Source: a virus
Virus record (IMG/VR): IMGVR_UViG_3300050016_000161
Coordinates: 1 to 21,877 of that record
DNA: 21,877 bases
Direction: 5' to 3' (one strand)
Shown: positions 6,865 through 14,240 of the stretch, piece after piece
Numbering within the stretch: the stretch's first letter is position 1
How the letters are laid out: every line of letters starts with the position of its first letter
The notes under the pieces: generated by a model
Databases searched by the model: none
The model's input: only the letters and a program-made list of their open reading frames with translations
What the model was told of the DNA's origin: nothing
Made by a program: the position numbers and the translations under genes

Positions 6865-7063
6865 ACAAGGAACCGTCAACAATCCAATTCCCAATGTAAT
6901 AGCAGGCAGCACGATTTACTTCTGGTGCGTGCTGCTGCCCAGCGGCGAGGAACTGCAGATTTGCACTCGTCTACCCATCCCGCTTGACACTGTCACCGAT
7001 ATCAATCGATGCGAAATTCTCGCAGCGCAAGTTTATCCTCGGAGGCTTGACTCCAATGTCTAA
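6857..7063 (+). CDS. Hypothetical protein between groEL and groES, 68 aa
   Basis: ATG 6857 overlaps the last eight bases of groEL and has AGGAGA at 6845-6850, six bases upstream. Its end overlaps groES by eight bases. The product is a small, probably beta-rich protein (NVIAGSTIYFWCVLLPSGEEL) with two cysteines. I recognise no family. Being locked by overlaps between the two chaperonin genes, it is expressed with them at a similar level and may be a chaperonin accessory factor; this is positional inference only. Confidence 0.65.
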   Translation: MDRQGTVNNPIPNVIAGSTIYFWCVLLPSGEELQICTRLPIPLDTVTDINRCEILAAQVYPRRLDSNV

Positions 7064-7334
7064 AACTTATCTTGAACCCGCCACAGACCATATCCTGGTT
7101 GTTGATGGCTCGCAAGTCACAACTATCGACGGTATCGATATGCCCGACAACGCCAAGCAAAAGGATATGCTGGCGGGCTCGGTTGTATTTATAGGACCCG
7201 ATGCGCGTCACACACAGCTTGCGGATACGGTTCTTTATGGACCGTATGCAGGGAAGAGCGTCGTCGTGGATGGTATGGAGTTTCGGCTTTTGCGCGAAGG
7301 CCAGATTGAAGCGTACCTCAGAAAGAGTAACTAA
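7056..7334 (+). CDS. groES: Phage co-chaperonin GroES (Cpn10), 92 aa
   Basis: GroES forms the lid of the GroEL chamber. ATG 7056 is preceded by GGAGG at 7041-7045; a longer frame from 6984 has no such site. The Cpn10 pattern is clear: LEPATDHILVV at the N-terminus, a mobile-loop region (residues 17-33), the strand GSVVFIGPDA, VLYGPYAGKSVVVDG, then FRLLREGQIEAYL at the end. Length matches the family (about 95). The mobile-loop hydrophobic triplet that docks on GroEL, usually IVL or similar, reads Ile-Asp-Met (GIDMPDNA), so binding to GroEL may be tuned differently. Its stop overlaps the terminase small-subunit start (TAATG). Confidence 0.93.
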   Translation: MSKTYLEPATDHILVVDGSQVTTIDGIDMPDNAKQKDMLAGSVVFIGPDARHTQLADTVLYGPYAGKSVVVDGMEFRLLREGQIEAYLRKSN

Positions 7335-7840
7335 TGAGTAACAACAAACGTCTGACGCTCGCAGAAGTTAAAGACACGCAGGAGTACAGCATCCTGACTG
7401 GTAAGCAGCAACTGTTCGCGGAAACATATATCGCGGGCGGCATCGGCACCGGGACGTACGACCCTATCGCGGCGACGCTGCTGGCGTACACCTGCAAATC
7501 AAAAGAGAACGCGCGCGTGATGTCGTACGCGCTGATGGCGAACATCCGTATCGTCGCCGTCCTGAATCGGCACTTCAACCGCGAACCGCTCGAAGCGTTT
7601 TTGATTCAGGTAGACCGCGCAATTCAAAATAAAAAGTTGAGCGTTGCGCAAATGAACGCCTTGAAGTTAAAGGCCGACATCCTCGGGTACGGCGCCAGGC
7701 TCCCCGGTACGGACAGGAACGCGACGGACGCCATCCCACCAGATGTACGTGCCGCCAGCAAGGCCGCCAAGAAAGCCGCCCGGAAGAAGCCCGTTCGCCC
7801 CGCCGCGCCCGAACCATCCAACCCGTTCTTCGACCGATAG
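7334..7840 (+). CDS. terS: Terminase small subunit, 168 aa
   Basis: The small terminase recognises phage DNA at the packaging start and hands it to the large subunit. Residues 21-85 follow the pattern of the Terminase_2-type DNA-binding domain: LTGKQQLFAETYIAGG, then a helix-turn-helix with DPIAATLLAYTCKSKENARVMSYALMAN in segments, then VAVLNRHF. A helical oligomerisation region follows (IQVDRAIQNKKL), then a Lys/Ala/Pro-rich tail (about residues 140-168). Length is typical. The gene is the last of the run starting at 1796. The large subunit is not adjacent but lies about 9.5 kb downstream, which is unusual. Identification rests on pattern and genome context. Confidence 0.75.
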   Translation: MSNNKRLTLAEVKDTQEYSILTGKQQLFAETYIAGGIGTGTYDPIAATLLAYTCKSKENARVMSYALMANIRIVAVLNRHFNREPLEAFLIQVDRAIQNKKLSVAQMNALKLKADILGYGARLPGTDRNATDAIPPDVRAASKAAKKAARKKPVRPAAPEPSNPFFDR

Positions 7841-7842
7841 GC

Positions 7843-7868
7843 TTTAAGACTAACAAATCCATAAGTAG
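7843..7868 (+). promoter_or_regulatory. Candidate phage promoter, copy 2
   Basis: TTTAAGACT (7843-7851), seven bases (AACAAAT), then CCATAAGTAG (7859-7868). It begins two bases after the terminase small-subunit stop, and the following gene starts within about 58 bases. The same boxes at the same spacing recur at four other gene-block boundaries. Confidence 0.75.
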
Positions 7869-7925
7869 GTGGACACCTTTTCGATTTCGGGCACCGAGAC
7901 CCTCGGGCAACCACGTCACGGCTTG

Positions 7926-8171
7926 GTGCCTATAAACTCGTCCGCGATTAAAGGTGAGCCTGGGACGGGGTTCGAAAAACGAGGGGATAAAGGTCCGTTT
8001 GATTGCGGCAACTGCACATACTTTGATGCCGCAGCGGGAGCCTGTGACCAGTGGGATATGAAGATGAAATCAAGGCAACCTAAACTCGACGACGGGCGGA
8101 TTTCTGTTGCATTTGATGACTGTTGCGAGTATATTGAACGCATAGGTAAATCAAATGCTTCGAACACTTGA
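7926..8171 (+). CDS. Cys-rich hypothetical protein, 81 aa
   Basis: The frame is open from GTG 7869, directly against promoter copy 2. I prefer GTG 7926 because the conserved-looking part begins there; neither start has a good ribosome binding site. The N-terminus carries KGEPGTGFEKRGDKGPF. Then come Cys27 and Cys30 (DCGNCTYFD), Cys40, and a late Cys-Cys pair (DDCCEYIERIG). Five cysteines with this spacing suggest a metal site, zinc or possibly Fe-S. Similar small phage proteins with a GPFDCGNC-like motif seem familiar, but I know of no function. It overlaps the endonuclease gene by 17 bases. Confidence 0.6.
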   Translation: MPINSSAIKGEPGTGFEKRGDKGPFDCGNCTYFDAAAGACDQWDMKMKSRQPKLDDGRISVAFDDCCEYIERIGKSNASNT

Positions 8172-8667
8172 TTTGGCGGGACAGAGATTTGGGCGGCTTG
8201 TTGCTGTCGGCTGCGTGGGAAACAGTTTATCAGGTCAAGGTCGTGTTTGGATTTGCGATTGTGATTGTGGAAATATTACAACGGTGCCTGGGAAAGCGTT
8301 AAAACGTCCGATCAAACCTACTCACAGTTGTGGATGTCTGTGGCGGGAGTGGCGTCACACCTCTCGAATAAGACGCAGCAAAAACAACTATCAAAGGGCG
8401 AACGGAGCCTTATCGTGCAGCAGCCCAGGGGCGACGCGACTGAAAGAGAGTAAGTACCAAGAACAGTGCGGGAAGTGCGCCTTGTGCGGAAGAGATTTAC
8501 CCGCAGATTTTCGAAGAGCCCATTGGGACCACAATCATGAAACAAAACAGTTTCGAGGACTCGTACATAACGTCTGCAATATTATCATTGGATATGTAGA
8601 AGTCCATCCCGAATTAATCGAGAAAGTGCAGGGCTACATCCATGACCACGAACCAAGCATTTCATGA
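8155..8667 (+). CDS. Zinc-domain / endonuclease VII fusion, probable homing endonuclease, 170 aa
   Basis: Residues 8-62 form the small zinc domain often found at the N-terminus of phage HNH/AP2 homing endonucleases: GQRFGRLVAV, WICDCDCGN, THSCGCL. The C-terminal part (about 100-165) is recombination endonuclease VII type: Cys108-x2-Cys111, then WDHNHET with the His-Asn-His core at 126-128, RGLVHNVCN, and a helix ending PELIEKVQGYI. The usual second zinc knuckle (LC..CN) here has His138 in place of the first cysteine, so the zinc site would be C-C-H-C. The DHNH core is intact. It could be a selfish homing nuclease or a Holliday-junction/debranching nuclease used before packaging. The DNA-binding fusion favours homing. 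Confidence 0.82.
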   Translation: MLRTLDLAGQRFGRLVAVGCVGNSLSGQGRVWICDCDCGNITTVPGKALKRPIKPTHSCGCLWREWRHTSRIRRSKNNYQRANGALSCSSPGATRLKESKYQEQCGKCALCGRDLPADFRRAHWDHNHETKQFRGLVHNVCNIIIGYVEVHPELIEKVQGYIHDHEPSIS

Positions 8668-8803
8668 ACTCAAAGCGAACCCTCCAGCTATCCTCGCAAA
8701 AACCGCCAAGAAATCAGGCGCCGCTCAAGCTAACAAGCAACGCATAGCCATCGCCCTCTCGAAAGCTGGAATGTCGAAGCCTGGGAAGAATGCCAAGAAA
8801 TAA
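8642..8803 (+). CDS. Small basic protein, 53 aa
   Basis: The gene starts at ATG 8642, overlapping the end of the endonuclease gene by 26 bases, and ends at TAA 8801-8803, eight bases before promoter copy 3. The product is rich in Lys and Ala and resembles a frequent type of short phage protein with a core like KSGxxxxNKQRIAIALSKAG and a Lys-rich end. Function unknown; nucleic-acid binding is plausible from the charge. Confidence 0.6.
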   Translation: MTTNQAFHELKANPPAILAKTAKKSGAAQANKQRIAIALSKAGMSKPGKNAKK

Positions 8804-8811
8804 CCCCTTCA

Positions 8812-8837
8812 TTTAAGACTTTCCTTTCCATAAGTAG
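8812..8837 (+). promoter_or_regulatory. Candidate phage promoter, copy 3
   Basis: TTTAAGACT (8812-8820), a pyrimidine-only spacer TTCCTTT, then CCATAAGTAG (8828-8837). It starts eight bases after a stop codon and ends 17 bases before the ATG of the large fibre gene at 8855. It is the closest match to the consensus. Confidence 0.8.
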
Positions 8838-8854
8838 CGGGGATATCCAACTCC

Positions 8855-11800
8855 ATGAACGCGATAATCGTTGGTCAAGGTGGTAGCGGCGGCTCTAGTT
8901 CTGGAAGCAATGCTTCCGTTGGTCTGAACGGCGGACCTGGGCCCACCAGTTCAACCCAAATCGGAGACATCGTTGCGGGGGTTTTTACTCCATTCAGTGC
9001 GACGAATCCCATCCCGATCACGGGAACCATTCTCGCCAACAACTTGTCGGTTGGCCCAACAGGATCGCCAGTTCCTCCTGACGCCACCTTCATAGGAGTG
9101 CGTGACGCCAGTGGGAATCTTGTCGGAGCGAGCGCAGCCAATCCTGTCCGCATCGATCCAACTGGGACGACTGTTCAACCTGTCAGCGGAACCATCACCG
9201 CGAATCAAGGCACGTCGCCCTGGGTGGTCAGTCTTGCGTCTACGACAATCACTGGCAGCGTGGCCGTAACGGGAACATTCTTTCAGGCGACGCAACCCGT
9301 GTCTGGAACAATCACCGCGCTGCAAGGCACGTCTCCATGGGTTGTAAGCGGCGCGGTCACCGTGAGCGGGACGATAGCGGCGACTCAGTCAGGCACATGG
9401 ACTGTCGGCATCTCGGCTGGTCAGACCATCGCGGTCACCAACACAGGCACCTTCGCCGTACAGGCGACGCAGAGCGGCACATGGAACGTCGGAGTCACAG
9501 GCACTGTAGCCGTTACGCAATCGACTTCGCCATGGGTGGTGAGCGGCACCGTCACCGCCAACGCGGGCACTGGAAACTTTACGGTCGTTCAGCCGACTGG
9601 AACCAACCTTCACGTCGTAGTGGATTCGGGCGTCATCACGTCAATCACAAACCCTGTCGCAGTCACAGGGACGTTCTTTCCCGCGCTTCAAAATGTGAAC
9701 GTCACTCAATGGGACACTACCGCGCTCGGCGCTCCGTCCGCGTACGGAACATCGCCAGGCGCCGTGAACGTCATCGGCGTCAATGCTTTCATTACGAATA
9801 CTGTTCCCGTGACTCTCGCTTCAACCACAATCACAGGCACTGTGGCGGTCACACAAAGCACATCGCCGTGGGTCGTGTCTCTGGCGTCGACAACTATCAC
9901 GGGCACCGTCGCGGAAAACCTGACGCAAGTGGCTGGCGTGGTTCTTGGCGCGACTGGTGTCGTAGCCTACGGATCAACACCAGCAGCCGTGAACGTCCCT
10001 GCGGTGAATGCGTTCATCACGAACACCGTTCCAGTCACGTTGGCGTCCACGACAATCACAGGCAACGTGACCGTCGTGCAGCCTACAGGTACGAACCTTC
10101 ATGTGGTAATCGATTCAGGCTCAACCATCACTGCGACCGTTAGCGGCAACAGGTCGAACAATACGGCGGTTCCAGGGGCCACAAACATCGGCGCGCTCGT
10201 CGCGCAGGCTCTGACGACTCCTGCTGCGGGATATACAACTGGCAATGAAGTTTTGCTCGTCACCGATTTGGCGGGCAACACAAACACAGACCTTCAGGCG
10301 TACAACAACAACGCTGTGGTTGGCGACGGCATCAATGGTTTGATTCCTGTCGGCAACTATGGTACGAGCGTCACCGCCGATGCGACGTGGACTTCAGCGA
10401 CTGGTCTCAATACTGCAGTCACGCTGGTCTCCAACATCGAGGGCTACAGTTCCATCGCCATCACGCTCAACCAAACAGGCACTCTGACTGCGGGCGCCGT
10501 GACGTTTGAAATCTCAAACGATAACACGAACTGGTATCCAGTCGAAGGCGTTGACCCGAACACAGGCGTCATCGTTCCATCAACCTACACTCTAGTCATC
10601 GGGTATTTTATTTTCTTGTTCACAGTGCCGACGCCGTATTTCCGTGTCCGACTCAGCACGGCAATCGTGGGATCAGGTACTCTCATCATCGGTCACAACG
10701 TAAAGACTCTGCCGCAGGTTCACAATATCGCAGGTATCATCTCTGGCACTATCGGCGGCGCGTTAACAAACAACAACGCAGCACCTGTAGCGACCTTGTT
10801 GGGCGTACTTCCAGCTATCGCTGAGACCGCGTACAATACAATAACATACACGACTGGTAATCAAGTTCTGCCCGTCACGGATTTGCATGGCGCGTTAAAC
10901 ACCGACGAGCAAGCGGTAGCGGGTGTCCAACTCGGGGCCACTGCTGTTGTTGCGTTTGGCGCCGCTCCTGCTGCCGTGAATGTACCTGCCGTCAATGCAT
11001 CGATCTTCGCGGGCGTTACTCCCGTTACGGCGACTGGCTCCTCACTGAACGTCAACGTCACCAACACCGTCAGCGGAAACCCAATTGCGGGCAATCTTAC
11101 CAACAACAACGCAGCACCCGCCGCGAGCAATGTTGGATCATTAGTGGCACTTGCTAATGCAGTCTCTCCACTATGGACTGAAGGGAATCAAGTTTTACTG
11201 TCTACTGACCTTCATGGGGGACAGCGCGAAATTGGCGGCAACATCCCTGAAATTACCGCAGCCTGGACTTCTGCAACAGGCGTCAACACTGCTCTCACTC
11301 TTACTCCAATTTTAGGCTACGGCACGGTTGTGGTAACCTTGATGGGTACGGGAACAGTTACTCCAGGTGTGGTTACATTTGAGGTTTCAGATACTGCTGC
11401 GGGTACGAACTGGTACGTCATTCAAGGCTCTTTGACAGTTGCAGGAAATCCAGCATCAACTTCTACTCTGGTGGCAGAAAACAACGCTTACTTCTTTAAC
11501 GTCGAAGGATGGGCGGCTTTTCGAGTCCGCCTTTCGACTGCGATTACTGGCAGTGGTACAACCAATGTGGGGATTCAGGCAGGAGCATTCCCAGTTGCAA
11601 CTTCGACCACCATTGCAAATCAACTGGGGGTTCGTTCAACAGTTGGTGCCAATGCTGCGAGCGATAATCAAAGTAACACGACTTTTTTTACTGATTCTGG
11701 TAACGTCTCTGATCCCTTGGCCGTCGGTGATTGGGTGTATGGCGGTGCATTTAGCGGCACAACAGACGCCGTACGCAGAGGTTGGAGCAAGATGCGCGCG

Positions 11801-12166
11801 TCGACGGTTTTCAGAACCGTTGCAGCAACAGCATCTGGAAATACCGTCATTTGGACTCCAGGCTCAGGAAACAAGTTCCGATTGCTCCAATTGTTTATTC
11901 AAGTTAGCGATAACGCATCCTTGGCGGCGGGCGGTGTTTTGACCGTCGATATCCAAGATGCGACAACGTCCACAAACATAACTTTCAGTGTGTTTGTCCC
12001 AACCACCGCCGTTACTACTGTAATCGGGGACGGTGCTGAAGTATCGCTGAACTTAGGGGCGATTGGAATTTTATCTGCCGCAGCAAACAATACATTGAAC
12101 GTGAATTTGAGTGTCGCACTTGCAACTGGTGTTTGCCGTATAATAGCTATGGGAACCGAGGAATAA
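8855..12166 (+). CDS. Large repetitive fibre/virion protein, 1103 aa
   Basis: A Thr/Val/Ser/Gly-rich, low-charge beta protein typical of phage tail-fibre or virion-surface proteins. The N-terminus is Gly-rich, followed by a head-like segment to about residue 105. Residues 105-430 hold degenerate repeats around GTITANQG, TSPWVVS (four copies), LASTTITG and TQSGTW. A module with NNxAxPxAxxxGxL...TGNxVLLxTDLxG occurs three times (near residues 430, 640 and 750). Two paralogous beta-sandwich domains, about 508-621 and 800-913, both begin WTSATGxNTA and end RVRLSTAIxGSG. The C-terminal domain (about 973-1103) is again beta-rich. No enzymatic motif is seen. It is the first gene after promoter copy 3, with a weak GGGG site upstream. 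Probable role: host-binding fibre or virion decoration. Confidence 0.75.
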   Translation: MNAIIVGQGGSGGSSSGSNASVGLNGGPGPTSSTQIGDIVAGVFTPFSATNPIPITGTILANNLSVGPTGSPVPPDATFIGVRDASGNLVGASAANPVRIDPTGTTVQPVSGTITANQGTSPWVVSLASTTITGSVAVTGTFFQATQPVSGTITALQGTSPWVVSGAVTVSGTIAATQSGTWTVGISAGQTIAVTNTGTFAVQATQSGTWNVGVTGTVAVTQSTSPWVVSGTVTANAGTGNFTVVQPTGTNLHVVVDSGVITSITNPVAVTGTFFPALQNVNVTQWDTTALGAPSAYGTSPGAVNVIGVNAFITNTVPVTLASTTITGTVAVTQSTSPWVVSLASTTITGTVAENLTQVAGVVLGATGVVAYGSTPAAVNVPAVNAFITNTVPVTLASTTITGNVTVVQPTGTNLHVVIDSGSTITATVSGNRSNNTAVPGATNIGALVAQALTTPAAGYTTGNEVLLVTDLAGNTNTDLQAYNNNAVVGDGINGLIPVGNYGTSVTADATWTSATGLNTAVTLVSNIEGYSSIAITLNQTGTLTAGAVTFEISNDNTNWYPVEGVDPNTGVIVPSTYTLVIGYFIFLFTVPTPYFRVRLSTAIVGSGTLIIGHNVKTLPQVHNIAGIISGTIGGALTNNNAAPVATLLGVLPAIAETAYNTITYTTGNQVLPVTDLHGALNTDEQAVAGVQLGATAVVAFGAAPAAVNVPAVNASIFAGVTPVTATGSSLNVNVTNTVSGNPIAGNLTNNNAAPAASNVGSLVALANAVSPLWTEGNQVLLSTDLHGGQREIGGNIPEITAAWTSATGVNTALTLTPILGYGTVVVTLMGTGTVTPGVVTFEVSDTAAGTNWYVIQGSLTVAGNPASTSTLVAENNAYFFNVEGWAAFRVRLSTAITGSGTTNVGIQAGAFPVATSTTIANQLGVRSTVGANAASDNQSNTTFFTDSGNVSDPLAVGDWVYGGAFSGTTDAVRRGWSKMRASTVFRTVAATASGNTVIWTPGSGNKFRLLQLFIQVSDNASLAAGGVLTVDIQDATTSTNITFSVFVPTTAVTTVIGDGAEVSLNLGAIGILSAAANNTLNVNLSVALATGVCRIIAMGTEE
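9166..10110 (+). repeat. Degenerate protein-level repeats in the fibre gene
   Basis: The peptide TSPWVVS is encoded near 9211, 9331, 9521 and 9857, and once more near 12790 in the next gene. LASTTITG and AxxxTNTVPVTLASTTITG segments also recur. The codons differ at most third positions between copies, so repetition is strong in protein but weak in DNA. A module running from LGAxxxxAYG to AVNVxxVNAFITN appears near 9720 and 9940, with a related copy near 10930. Confidence 0.8.
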
Positions 12167-12167
12167 A

Positions 12168-13352
12168 ATGCTATTTGACACCGCTGGAAATTTAAAAGTG
12201 ACTGTGGAGTTGAGTACTTCGGCTCCAGCAGCGTGGACCCCCGCCAATTGGACTGGGGGCTTTGTTTCTGTCCTTACGCAAGACGCAGGTTTTCAATCTT
12301 TATTAGTTACGTTGAATCATAATGCGTCTGTCACCGCTGGTGCAGTAACGTGGCAAGGGACGTACGATGGGATTAACTGGGTAACGATTCCTGCAAGTCA
12401 GGTGCTCGACCCCTCCTCCCCAACTTTCGCGCAAATCGCAAATCCATATACCTTTGTTCCTTCTGCTCAGCAATCGTTTCTTATTTTAGTAGGCGGATAC
12501 CAAGCCCTTCGTGCATTCGCGTCCACGCCTATGACTGGCGCAGGGGCGTCTATCTCTCCCTTCGTCTCATACTTACCTTACTCGCCCGTCGGCTACGCGC
12601 TGACAAACGGATCGGCAGTCACGCAGCCGATTAGTGGGGCCATCTCCTTCACCGCGCCGCAGCATGTCATCAACGATGCCAGCGCAGCGGTTATCGGTCA
12701 TGTCATCAGCGACACGGGCTCGGTGGTTGCCGTTTCCAATTTCCCAGTGACCCAGCCTGTCTCGGGAACAATCACAGCGAACCAAGGCACCAGTCCTTGG
12801 GTGGTTTCACTTGCGTCAACCACGATCACGGGAACCGTCGCCGCTACGCAATCGGGAACTTGGAATGTCGGCACCGTCGCATCCATCACCGCCGCGCTGC
12901 CGACTGGCGCGAACACAATCGGCAAGGTGGATATCCTCGGGAACGCGGGCGCGACGCTGGACGCAGCCATAAACGGGGCGGCATCAACCAACGCGCTGTG
13001 GGGTATGCACGCGCCATCTACGGCAGCCGCCGCAGCGATGGCGACTCCAACGACTATCGCGGCGCTGACTGTAGCGAACGTCAAAGCCTCGGCGGGCAAT
13101 GTGTACGGGCTGTCAGTCAACAACACGTCAGGCACGCCTATCTTTCTCCAATTTTACAACACCGCAGGCACCCCTGTACTCGGGACGAGCGTGATTTTCT
13201 CGATCCCCTGCGTCATCGGCATCACGAACATTCCGATTGCGCCGTTTGCGATAGCAAATTTTGCAACAGGAATTGGGGTCGGAGCATCCACATCTGCGCT
13301 TAGCACAGGCACGCCGTCGGTTGCTCCTGCCGTCACAGTATTCTTTAAATAA
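12168..13352 (+). CDS. Fibre/virion protein sharing modules with upstream gene, 394 aa
   Basis: ATG 12168 follows GAGGAA (12158-12163) and lies one base after the previous stop. Residues about 15-140 are a third copy of the beta-sandwich domain seen twice in the 1103-residue protein (WTPANWTGG, FQSLLVTLNH, VTAGAVTWQGTYDGINW, RAFASTPMTGAG). Residues about 195-240 repeat QPVSGTITANQGTSPWVVS and TQSGTWNVG. The C-terminal region from about 275 is Ala/Thr-rich and then beta-rich (YGLSVNNTSGTPIFLQFYN), a pattern common in phage virion proteins. No enzyme motif. It probably assembles with, or exchanges modules with, the upstream fibre. Confidence 0.72.
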   Translation: MLFDTAGNLKVTVELSTSAPAAWTPANWTGGFVSVLTQDAGFQSLLVTLNHNASVTAGAVTWQGTYDGINWVTIPASQVLDPSSPTFAQIANPYTFVPSAQQSFLILVGGYQALRAFASTPMTGAGASISPFVSYLPYSPVGYALTNGSAVTQPISGAISFTAPQHVINDASAAVIGHVISDTGSVVAVSNFPVTQPVSGTITANQGTSPWVVSLASTTITGTVAATQSGTWNVGTVASITAALPTGANTIGKVDILGNAGATLDAAINGAASTNALWGMHAPSTAAAAAMATPTTIAALTVANVKASAGNVYGLSVNNTSGTPIFLQFYNTAGTPVLGTSVIFSIPCVIGITNIPIAPFAIANFATGIGVGASTSALSTGTPSVAPAVTVFFK

Positions 13353-13362
13353 CGAGCATCCC

Positions 13363-14226
13363 ATGGCGATGGTCCAAGCATTTTCGTATAACTTCTCCAT
13401 CATTGAGAACCCGCTCAGTGATGGGGGTGTTTTCACGACGATAGCTGACGCTGATTTTACTGGCGTTCTTAAAGCTATCGCTGGAAATTTATGCGAGCCT
13501 ACCACTCTTAATACGGCGTCGGCGTCGTTCTATTCTGGCACCGTTCCCGCACCTGGGGGCACTTGGCCTGCCGACCAGTATGCGGAGATGACGCTCACAA
13601 CGTGGGCAACAGCAGCCGCTTTCGTATATTTCATATTGCGGCAAGGGTCCGCCGCGTCAGGCACTCAGTATATAGCAAACCTGAGTAGGTCTGGTCAACA
13701 GTGGTCTCTGTTTGCGGTAGTAGCTGGAACAGTTCATACGCTTGTCAGCGGTGCGTCTCAAGCGAACGGACAAGGGGATGTGTTTCGGCTGTCCATTACG
13801 GGTAATGTTCTGACACTATCTCGAAATGGTTCGGTTGTTCAAAACTTTACAGACACCAACAATTTTATTACGGCAGGGTCGCCAGGATTCGGATTATTGG
13901 CTCCAACAGCCATCACCAACACGCAAACAGGTCTGGTTGCATTCGGCGCAAATCAAGCCGCGACTCCGACGTTTCTTGTGACGGGGAACGGCCTAACAAC
14001 CACCACAGTTACAATCACATCGGCGTCAGGCGGAACGATTTACTATACAACAGACGGAACAATCCCGACGCACGCATCCAGTTCAATTGCGAGCGGGGGC
14101 TCGGTTGTGATTAGTCGGACGGCTACACTCCAAGCGATTGCTTCGGCTACAGATTTTCTCGACAGTTTAGTTGGCAGTTTCACGTCCCCAAATGCCACAC
14201 TTCAATTCGCAGGATTGCTTTGGTAA
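13363..14226 (+). CDS. Probable carbohydrate-binding virion protein: LamG-like domain plus chitobiase-C-like domain, 287 aa
   Basis: I placed the start at ATG 13363, just after the previous stop; an upstream open frame lies inside the other gene. Residues about 1-205 look like a concanavalin/LamG-type jelly roll: YAEMTLTTW, FVYFILRQGS, FRLSITGNVLTLSRNG, PGFGLLA, VAFGANQ. Residues about 207-275 match the CHB_HEX_C-type beta-sandwich found at the end of chitobiases: TIYYTTDGTIPT, then SGGSVVISRTATLQAIAS. Both folds are common sugar-binding or spacer modules. No catalytic residues are evident. As part of the fibre block it is a good candidate for receptor recognition. Confidence 0.65.
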   Translation: MAMVQAFSYNFSIIENPLSDGGVFTTIADADFTGVLKAIAGNLCEPTTLNTASASFYSGTVPAPGGTWPADQYAEMTLTTWATAAAFVYFILRQGSAASGTQYIANLSRSGQQWSLFAVVAGTVHTLVSGASQANGQGDVFRLSITGNVLTLSRNGSVVQNFTDTNNFITAGSPGFGLLAPTAITNTQTGLVAFGANQAATPTFLVTGNGLTTTTVTITSASGGTIYYTTDGTIPTHASSSIASGGSVVISRTATLQAIASATDFLDSLVGSFTSPNATLQFAGLLW

Positions 14227-14240
14227 TCTCAGGAGAAGAT

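Noticed and set aside
7869-7928. Leaderless start of the Cys-rich gene at GTG 7869, directly touching promoter copy 2
   Set aside because: The first 19 residues look unlike the rest of the protein and the GTG would lie at the edge of the promoter motif. GTG 7926 was preferred, with low certainty.
9337-10143. Second + strand frame of 268 codons inside the fibre gene
   Set aside because: The product is an Arg/His-rich string that merely mirrors the fibre repeats in a shifted frame.
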